Source: Variovorax sp. J22P240 (GTDB lineage Bacteria; Pseudomonadota; Gammaproteobacteria; Burkholderiales; Burkholderiaceae_C). Taken from it: 64,000 nucleotides of DNA. Location: assembly GCF_030316855.1 (NCBI RefSeq), contig NZ_JASZYR010000002.1:124001-188000 (forward strand), given 5' to 3'. A model generated the notes under the pieces. That model made no database searches. It saw only the letters and a program-made list of their open reading frames with translations, and was not told the origin of the DNA. Shown here one piece after another: positions 58,229-64,000 of the stretch. A program made the position numbers and the translations under genes. Within the stretch, counting starts at the first letter, position 1. Every line of letters starts with the position of its first letter.

Positions 58229-59239
58229 TCACGCTCTCATCGGTGCGCTTTCGTGGGTTGACGGGGAGCCGGGGAGGCCGAACTGGCGCCAGGCTCGGCG
58301 CAGTTGAGTGTCGGAGCCGAAGCCCGAGATGTCTGCCGCGCGGGTGACGTTGGCGCCGGATTGCAGTGCGAGTTGTGCGGTCGCGAGGCGCAAGCGACGC
58401 AGGTAGGCAAGTGGCGCTACGCCGGCGTGTTCGACGAAGAGGCGTGTCAGGTGTCGCGGCGATGTGTGGGCGACGTCGGCCATGCGGGGTACGTTCCAGT
58501 CGGCTTGCGGTTGTTCGCTCACGGCGTCCTGCACACGGTGCAGGGCGGCATGCAGGTGGTTGCGGTAGGCCAGGAAGGGCGACAGTTCCGGGTCGTGGGG
58601 GCCGCGTCGCATGGCGACGACCATGGTCTGGGCTACGCGCGCGGCGAGCGATTCGCCGCAGGTTTCGGCGATGCGGTGAAGCATGAGGTCGATGCCCGTC
58701 GTGACACCGGCGCTGCTGTAGAGCGGTGGATCCAGAACGAAGACTCGGTTGGCGACCACCTCGCAGCGTGGGTCGACGCGTTGCAGTTCGTCGAGGTGGT
58801 GGTGGTGCGTCGTCGCGCGGCGTCCGCTCAGCAGGCCCGCATGGGCTGCGAGAAGGGTGCCGGCACAGACCGTGATCAGCTCCAGCCGTCCGCTTTCGAG
58901 GCGCAGACGGCGCAACCAGTGCAGCAGCGTCTGTGCGTGCTCGTTGTCGATGGCCACCGTGTCGCCCGGCAGGCCGACCAGCACGATCCACGCCGGACCC
59001 TTCCATTGGGACGGCAGCGGCTGGAGTTCCGCGAGCGTGACGCCGACGGAACTCGTCGATGTCGACCGGGAGCTTGCGAAGACGAGTTCGAAGCGCGCCG
59101 GCCTCCCGCTTGCGACCAGCAACTGGTTGGCGATGCGCAGCGCTTCCGCTGGGCCGGCCCAATCGAGGATCAGGCTGTGGGGCAGCAGCGCAAAGACGAC
59201 TCGGATGGGAGCGCTGCCAGCTAGTCGGGTCTCGTCCAT
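58229..59239 (-). CDS. GlxA-type AraC-family transcriptional regulator
   Basis: 336 residues. An N-terminal DJ-1/PfpI-like amidotransferase domain (about 10-190; ELITVCAGTLLAAHAGLLSG) is followed by a C-terminal AraC double helix-turn-helix (about 235-330; ADVAHTSPRHLTRLFVEHAG, then APLAYLRRLRLATAQL). Its start overlaps the end of the free-standing DJ-1 gene by 19 bases, so it is probably co-transcribed with it and the isochorismatase gene. Confidence 0.88.
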   Translation of the reverse strand: MDETRLAGSAPIRVVFALLPHSLILDWAGPAEALRIANQLLVASGRPARFELVFASSRSTSTSSVGVTLAELQPLPSQWKGPAWIVLVGLPGDTVAIDNEHAQTLLHWLRRLRLESGRLELITVCAGTLLAAHAGLLSGRRATTHHHHLDELQRVDPRCEVVANRVFVLDPPLYSSAGVTTGIDLMLHRIAETCGESLAARVAQTMVVAMRRGPHDPELSPFLAYRNHLHAALHRVQDAVSEQPQADWNVPRMADVAHTSPRHLTRLFVEHAGVAPLAYLRRLRLATAQLALQSGANVTRAADISGFGSDTQLRRAWRQFGLPGSPSTHESAPMRA

Positions 59240-59832
59240 GTGAAATCCATCTGTCGCGCCGTACGCAGGGCCAGCGCTTCATCGGCCAGTCGGGCCACGA
59301 GATGCAGGCTCATGTCGATACCCGCGGTGATGCCGGCGGATGTGACGATGCTGCCCTGGTCGATCCAGCGCACGCCTTCGCGCACATCGAGCGAAGGGAA
59401 GCGCGTTCGCAAGTCCGCGATGTCTTCCCAATGCGTCGTGACAGGCTCGTCGCGCAGCACGCCGCTGGCCGCCAGGAGGAAGGCGCCGGTGCAGACCGAT
59501 GCGGTAACGCGGGCATCGCGGCTCGCGCTTGCGATCCACTCCAGCGTGGCCGCGCATTGCATCGCGGCGTCGACCACGCCGCCGGGCACGATCAGGACGT
59601 CCGCGGGAGGCGCGTCGGCAAACGAATGCTTCGGCAGAACGGAAAGCCCGGCCCGCATGCGCACTGGCGCCAGGCTGCGCGCTACGCAAGTCACCTCGAA
59701 GAGCGAGGGTGCGTCCGGTGCGGCTCGCCGGGCCATGCGGCTGGCCGTGGTGAAGACCTCGTAAGGCCCGGCGAGATCCAGCGCCTCGACATCGTCGAAC
59801 GCGAGGATCGCAACACGCAGCGTGGGGTTCAC
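59221..59832 (-). CDS. DJ-1/PfpI family protein
   Basis: 203 residues from GTG 59832, which overlaps the upstream stop. It is a Rossmann-like DJ-1 fold with LDLAGPYEVFTTASRMARR, DVLIVPGGVV and the nucleophile-elbow cysteine in ASVCTGAFLLAASGVL, followed by TTHWEDIADLRTRFP. It is a close relative of the N-terminal half of the next gene without the DNA-binding part. Enzyme activity (isonitrile hydratase-like or amidase) is possible but not shown. Confidence 0.85.
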   Translation of the reverse strand: MNPTLRVAILAFDDVEALDLAGPYEVFTTASRMARRAAPDAPSLFEVTCVARSLAPVRMRAGLSVLPKHSFADAPPADVLIVPGGVVDAAMQCAATLEWIASASRDARVTASVCTGAFLLAASGVLRDEPVTTHWEDIADLRTRFPSLDVREGVRWIDQGSIVTSAGITAGIDMSLHLVARLADEALALRTARQMDFTWTRPD

Positions 59833-60407
59833 ACCGCTTCCTTCGTCCTTTCGGCGAGGCGCGTGAGCGCTTCGTCCACGCCGCAGATATTCGCGAATCG
59901 GCCATCGAGTACGGTGGCCGTCCGGGCCTTGATGTCGGCCGCGGTCAGCGGCTTGCCGTCGGGCTGGACCATGTCGAAGGTCAGTGTGGCATCGGGAACA
60001 TAGTCGACCTGCCAGCCGAGGTCGGAGGCGTGGCGCGCGGTCGTTTCGCAGCATTGCTCGGTGCGGATGCCGCTGATGACGAGGCGGTCGACGCGGTTTT
60101 GGGTCAGCCAGACGTCCAGTCCGGTGCCCACGAGGGCGCTATGACGGCGCTTGGTGAAGGTGGCTGCGGCGTCGAAGCCGGCCAGTCCTTCGAGCGGCCG
60201 CACATGCCCCGATTCGACAGCGAAGGAATTGCTCGCCACGGCCGGTCCGTCGGTGTGGAAGATCCGGACGATGGGTGCGCCCGCGGCGGCGAAGCCCGAA
60301 ATCAGCGCGTTCTGGGCGCCGAGGTACGCGGGCAGGCTTCGTTCGTCGAAATAGGGGCGGTGGCGGAACGACTCCTGAACATCGATCACTATCAGACAGC
60401 TCTTCAT
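59829..60407 (-). CDS. Isochorismatase-like cysteine hydrolase
   Basis: 192 residues from ATG 60407, with AGGAG nine bases upstream. The catalytic residues of the cysteine hydrolase family are recognisable: Asp in CLIVIDVQESF, Lys in FTKRRHSAL, and the cysteine in VISGIRTEQCCETTAR. It hydrolyses amides or enol ethers in relatives such as nicotinamidases. First gene of a three-gene overlapping unit with the DJ-1 and GlxA-type genes. Confidence 0.88.
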   Translation of the reverse strand: MKSCLIVIDVQESFRHRPYFDERSLPAYLGAQNALISGFAAAGAPIVRIFHTDGPAVASNSFAVESGHVRPLEGLAGFDAAATFTKRRHSALVGTGLDVWLTQNRVDRLVISGIRTEQCCETTARHASDLGWQVDYVPDATLTFDMVQPDGKPLTAADIKARTATVLDGRFANICGVDEALTRLAERTKEAV

Positions 60408-60520
60408 GGCGCGCAACTCCTGGTGAAAGGGGGATTGATACCCCCAATTTTCACGCATGGAGGTCGATTCGTCCGAGCCGGCGCGGACCGGAATCGATCA
60501 ATTCAGGACATGACCTCCGC

Positions 60521-61588
60521 CTAAACCAGCTCAGCTGCCTTCAATTCTTTCTTGAGGTAGGCATAGAACAGCGGTGCCGCGACCAGCCCGGCCGGGCCGA
60601 ACACGGCTTCGGCCACGAACATCACCGCCAGAAGCTCCCACACCGCCATCTGCGTGCGGCTGCCGACCACCTTGGCATTGATCAGGTATTCGGCCTTGTG
60701 GATCAGGATCAGGAACACCAGGCAGGCCAGGGCGACGATCGGCGACACCGACAGCCCCACCAGCGTGATGACCGCGTTGCACACGAGGTTGCCGACGATC
60801 GGCACCAACCCGGCGACGAAGGTCAGGGTGATCAGCGCCGGCGTATAGGGCAGTTCCATCTCCCACGCGGGCAGCAGAAACAGCAGGAAGATGGCCGTCA
60901 GGAAGGTGTTGAAGGCGGCGATCCAGAACTGAGCCGCCACGATCTGGCCGAAGGCCTCGCCGAACAGCACGATGCGTTCCTTGATCTGCTGGGCCAGCGG
61001 ACGGCGCGATGGGACTTGCGTGGCGATGGCGGCCAGCGCGCCGATGATCAGGCCCACGTAGGCGAACAGCAGCCCGCCCAGCCACGCCCGGCCTGTCAGT
61101 GCGAGCGAGCCGGCCTGCGCGCGCAAGAAGCCGGCGATGGTCCGCTGTACCTCCGCCGAGCCTTCCGGCAGGTAGGCGGCGATGTCCGGGGGCAGCTTGA
61201 GGCGCAGTTCGAGCACTGTCCGCGCGACGAAGTCGAGCAGTTCCTGGTACTGCTCCGGAGCGTTGAGCACGAATTCGCGCGCCTCCGAAAAGCCGAGGAT
61301 GAGGAGCCCGATCGGCGCCAGCATCACGAAGGTCGCCGCGGTGATGCGCGGGAACGGTGGAGTCATGGCCCACGCCGGATCGTTCGCGCTGATCTTTCGC
61401 GATCGGCGGAGGCCCGAATGCAGCACCCGGGCGATCCAGCGTGTGCCGAGAAATCCGATGCACACGCACAGCAGTCCCGGCAGCAAGCCCTGCCACATGA
61501 TCAAGAGCAGAGTCCCGGCAATGAGCAGATAGCTCGCCGTGACCAGGGAACGCGACGGGGTGCGGGTCAGCTCGCTCACTCGGCGCAA
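60521..61588 (-). CDS. AI-2E family (PerM-like) membrane transporter
   Basis: 355 residues. There are about seven hydrophobic helices with a soluble middle loop (about 95-145), and the family block LPAWEMELPYTPALITLTFV leading to GLVPIVGNLVCNAVITLV. AI-2E proteins export small molecules or ions; the true cargo here is unknown. It starts five bases after the purM stop, an arrangement conserved in betaproteobacteria. Confidence 0.88.
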   Translation of the reverse strand: MRRVSELTRTPSRSLVTASYLLIAGTLLLIMWQGLLPGLLCVCIGFLGTRWIARVLHSGLRRSRKISANDPAWAMTPPFPRITAATFVMLAPIGLLILGFSEAREFVLNAPEQYQELLDFVARTVLELRLKLPPDIAAYLPEGSAEVQRTIAGFLRAQAGSLALTGRAWLGGLLFAYVGLIIGALAAIATQVPSRRPLAQQIKERIVLFGEAFGQIVAAQFWIAAFNTFLTAIFLLFLLPAWEMELPYTPALITLTFVAGLVPIVGNLVCNAVITLVGLSVSPIVALACLVFLILIHKAEYLINAKVVGSRTQMAVWELLAVMFVAEAVFGPAGLVAAPLFYAYLKKELKAAELV

Positions 61589-61593
61589 GCTGT

Positions 61594-62634
61594 TCAGGCG
61601 ACGACGACTGGTGCGCCGGACCCGCGCTCGGCGATGACGCCGATCTCGTGCACTGTCTCGCCGGCCGCGCGCAGCGTGGCTGCGCAGGCGGCGGCTTCGG
61701 CCGCGTCGATGACCACCACCATACCGATGCCATTGTTGAAGGTGCGGTTCATCTCGATGTCGTCGATGCCGGCAACCTTCTGCAGCCAGGCGAAGAGTTC
61801 GGTCTGCGGCCAGCTGCCTTTGCGCAGGTGGGCTGCCGTTCCCTCGGGCAGCACGCGCGGGATGTTCTCGAGCAGGCCGCCGCCGGTGATGTGGGCCAGG
61901 GCCTTGATAGGGTGCTTGGCGAGCGCGGCGAGCACCGGCTTCACGTAGAGGCGCGTCGGCGCCATCACGGCTTCGCGGAAGGGCTTGCCGTCCAGCGTCG
62001 GGGGCAGGGCGTCGCCTGCGCGCTCGATCACCTTGCGCACCAGGCTGAATCCATTGGAGTGCACGCCGGCCGAGGCCAGGCCCAGCACCACGTCGCCGGG
62101 CTTGACGTTCTGCCCGGTCAGGATCAACGATTTCTCGACCGCGCCCACGGCGAAGCCCGCCAGGTCGTACTCGCCCGCTGGGTACATGCCTGGCATTTCG
62201 GCCGTCTCGCCGCCGATCAGTGCGCAGCCGCTGAGCTCGCAGCCCCGGGCGATGCCGCCGACCACGGCCGCGGCCGTGTCCACGTCGAGCTTGCCGCAGG
62301 CGAAGTAGTCAAGGAAGAAGAGCGGTTCGGCGCCCTGCACCAGCACGTCGTTCACGCTCATGGCCACCAGGTCGATGCCCACGGTGTCATGCATGTTCCA
62401 TTCGAATGCGAGCTTGAGCTTGGTGCCCACGCCGTCGGTGCCGCTCACCAGGACTGGTTCCTTGTAGCGCTTGGGCACTTCGAACAGGGCGCCGAAGCCG
62501 CCGATGCCGGCCAGCACGCCCTCGCGCATCGTCTTCTTGGCGAGGGGCTTGATCCGGTCGACCAGCGCGTCGCCGGCGTCGATGTCGACGCCCGCATCCT
62601 TGTAGCTGAGCGGAGTGGTGGAGTTGGAGTTCAT
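61594..62634 (-). CDS. purM: Phosphoribosylformylglycinamidine cyclo-ligase
   Basis: 346 residues from ATG 62634 ([20 protein letters not shown]). It closes the imidazole ring (AIR synthetase) in purine synthesis using ATP. The nucleotide loop [14 protein letters not shown] and [20 protein letters not shown] identify it. Divergent from hda, with about 200 bases between the starts. Confidence 0.97.
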   Translation of the reverse strand: MNSNSTTPLSYKDAGVDIDAGDALVDRIKPLAKKTMREGVLAGIGGFGALFEVPKRYKEPVLVSGTDGVGTKLKLAFEWNMHDTVGIDLVAMSVNDVLVQGAEPLFFLDYFACGKLDVDTAAAVVGGIARGCELSGCALIGGETAEMPGMYPAGEYDLAGFAVGAVEKSLILTGQNVKPGDVVLGLASAGVHSNGFSLVRKVIERAGDALPPTLDGKPFREAVMAPTRLYVKPVLAALAKHPIKALAHITGGGLLENIPRVLPEGTAAHLRKGSWPQTELFAWLQKVAGIDDIEMNRTFNNGIGMVVVIDAAEAAACAATLRAAGETVHEIGVIAERGSGAPVVVA

Positions 62635-62831
62635 GGCGGGCCGGGCTGGAGGAGGGGAAGGGCGGAAGGAGGAGGACAATGACGCCGGCAACCGATGCGG
62701 TCGGGCCGATAGAATTCGCCACGATTTTAAGGGCGCTCATCGGCTGCCCTCCCTCAGGCTTGTCAGTCCTGCCCCATGAACCCTTCTTTCGCGTCATCCG
62801 CGCCCCCTCAGCCGCTCGCAGCGGTCATGGC

Positions 62832-63518
62832 ATGAAGCAACTTGCGCTCGACATTGGCCTCGCGACCGGTCCGACGCTCGCGGGCTTCTTCGCCGGGCCG
62901 AACGAGCCGGCGCTGCGGCACCTGACACTGTGGGTGGGCGATGCGCGCGCGCCCACGCTCCATTCGCCGGTGCCGACCTATCTCTGGGGGGAGGGCGGCT
63001 GCGGCAAGTCCCATCTGCTCGAAGCCGTCGGCGGCGCATTGCGCGAGCAGGGCGCCAGCATCGGCTGGCTGAGCCCGGCGTTGTCGAATCCGCCTGAGTT
63101 CGACGAGCGATGGGGTGCCGTGCTGCTCGACGACGTGCATCTCTTCACCGCCGTCCAGCAGCACGCGGCCTTCAACTGGTTCGTCAACGCCCAGAGCCTT
63201 CAGCGCGGCGTCGTCGCAGCCGGTGCCGTGCCTCCGGCCGATCTGAAGTTGCGCGAGGATCTTCGCACGCGCCTCGGCTGGGGACATGTGTTCCACTTGC
63301 AGGTGCTGAGCGAGACCGAGCGACGCGCGGTCCTGCGTCAAGCTGCGGACACCCGCGGCCTGATGCTGTCGGACGATGTGCTCGACTACATGCTGCATCG
63401 ATTCAGCCGCGACCTCGGAAGCCTGATGGAACTGCTCACGCAGCTCGACGGCTACGCCTTGCAGACGCAGCGCGCGATCACCATCCCGCTGATCCGGTCG
63501 ATGCTCGAAAATGAATAA
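62832..63518 (+). CDS. hda: DnaA regulatory inactivator Hda
   Basis: 228 residues from ATG 62832 (MKQLALDIGLATGPTLAGFF). The AAA+ domain has Walker A LWGEGGCGKSHLLEAV and Walker B VLLDDVHLFTAVQQ, and a C-terminal lid ends PLIRSMLENE. The N-terminal QLALDIG is a likely clamp-binding motif. Hda with the sliding clamp stimulates hydrolysis of DnaA-ATP after initiation. It lacks the DnaA DNA-binding domain, as expected. Confidence 0.93.
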   Translation: MKQLALDIGLATGPTLAGFFAGPNEPALRHLTLWVGDARAPTLHSPVPTYLWGEGGCGKSHLLEAVGGALREQGASIGWLSPALSNPPEFDERWGAVLLDDVHLFTAVQQHAAFNWFVNAQSLQRGVVAAGAVPPADLKLREDLRTRLGWGHVFHLQVLSETERRAVLRQAADTRGLMLSDDVLDYMLHRFSRDLGSLMELLTQLDGYALQTQRAITIPLIRSMLENE

Positions 63519-63548
63519 GGTGCCCTGCGCGCCGAACCCTTCCTCCCA

Positions 63549-64000
63549 ATGATCAAGAAATTCATCGACAAACTCCTCGGCAAATCCGGTGATGCTTCGC
63601 TCGGCAAGGCCCGCTTCGGCAAACGCCAGGAGGTCGCCGCGTCGGTGCACGGCATCGATCCGGCACTGGTCGATGAGCGCGCGAAGAACGTGGTCACGAC
63701 CTTGCAGGGGGCCGGTTTCGAGGCCTATGTGGTCGGCGGCGCGGTGCGCGACCTGCTGCTGGGCCTGCGGCCGAAGGATTTCGACGTCGCGACCAACGCC
63801 ACGCCCGAACAGGTGAAGAGCCTGTTCCGCCGTGCCTTCATCATCGGCCGGCGCTTTCGCATCGTCCATGTGGTGTACGGGCGTGGGCGCGACCATGAAG
63901 TGATCGAGGTCTCGACCTTCCGCGCTTACATGGACAGCGCGGGCGCCGAGCAGGTGGCCGGCAACGAACGCACCAGCAAGGGCGAACTCGCCGGCATGAA
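63549..64000 (+). CDS. pcnB: Poly(A) polymerase I, N-terminal part (runs off the right edge)
   Basis: About 150 residues are visible from ATG 63549, open to the window end. The class II nucleotidyltransferase signature is present: YVVGGAVRDLLLGLRPKDFD followed by VATNATPEQV, then FRRAFIIGRRFRIVHVVYG and VIEVSTFRA, which favours PcnB over CCA-adding enzyme. It adds 3' A tails that speed RNA decay. It follows hda by 30 bases, the usual neighbour. Confidence 0.93.
   Translation, partial: MIKKFIDKLLGKSGDASLGKARFGKRQEVAASVHGIDPALVDERAKNVVTTLQGAGFEAYVVGGAVRDLLLGLRPKDFDVATNATPEQVKSLFRRAFIIGRRFRIVHVVYGRGRDHEVIEVSTFRAYMDSAGAEQVAGNERTSKGELAGM

Overview
The window reads as a chromosomal segment of a high-GC betaproteobacterium, most likely Comamonadaceae and close to Variovorax. 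The reasons are the gene order leuCDB-asd-fimV, sdhCDAB-sdhE-gltA with a divergent gntR/mdh, mdh-tam-citE-like-acnB, rpsT/murJ, and purM/hda/pcnB; the protein sequences; and short GC-rich REP-like repeats of the kind seen in that family. This assignment is inference from gene content, not from a database comparison.

Left part (1-23.9 kb): ordinary housekeeping genes. On the minus strand are a LysR regulator, leuC, leuD, leuB, asd and the 5' part of fimV; an entericidin-like lipoprotein; and the operon sdhC-sdhD-sdhA-sdhB-sdhE-gltA, closed by a terminator. On the plus strand are mdh, trans-aconitate methyltransferase, a CitE-like lyase, a small exported protein, acnB and later acnA. Most of the TCA cycle (citrate synthase, both aconitases, succinate and malate dehydrogenases) therefore lies within about 17 kb, with a GntR regulator in the middle.

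Middle part (23.9-44.0 kb): the main accessory region and the most interesting one. One co-directional minus-strand block carries virB7-8-9-10-11-1-2-3-4-5-6 followed by effector and immunity genes, with virD4 last. VirB7 has an N0-like domain, there is no relaxase, and three encoded proteins end in the same C-terminal module with a GLxRIDHVxLS and VFAVQG signature. That module matches the XVIPCD, the VirD4-recruitment signal of the antibacterial Xanthomonadales-like type IV secretion systems (X-T4SS). The three predicted effectors are a GH19 peptidoglycan hydrolase and two paralogous class 3 lipases. Each has a lipoprotein gene, presumably immunity, immediately upstream. A roughly 3.3-kb unit (virB6 part, a DUF4189-like exported protein, immunity lipoprotein, lipase effector) is duplicated in tandem, leaving a broken virB6 remnant. 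VirB4 is interrupted by an in-frame TGA between its Walker A and Walker B motifs, so the system may be inactive in this isolate, may use two VirB4 polypeptides, or may carry a base error. The region has visibly lower GC between about 27 and 33 kb.

Right part (44.0-64 kb): feoA-feoB plus a Cys-rich FeoB partner behind a Fur-box-like palindrome; an FAD monooxygenase; a SUKH-like/ankyrin protein; the tryptophan-degrading operon kynB-kynU-kynA; argD-argF; a DUF3579 gene; rpsT; murJ; a SirB1-like protein; a VOC protein; a translationally coupled trio (isochorismatase-like, DJ-1/PfpI, GlxA-type AraC regulator); an AI-2E family membrane protein; purM; hda; and the 5' end of pcnB. I saw no rRNA, tRNA, CRISPR array, integrase, transposase or phage genes.
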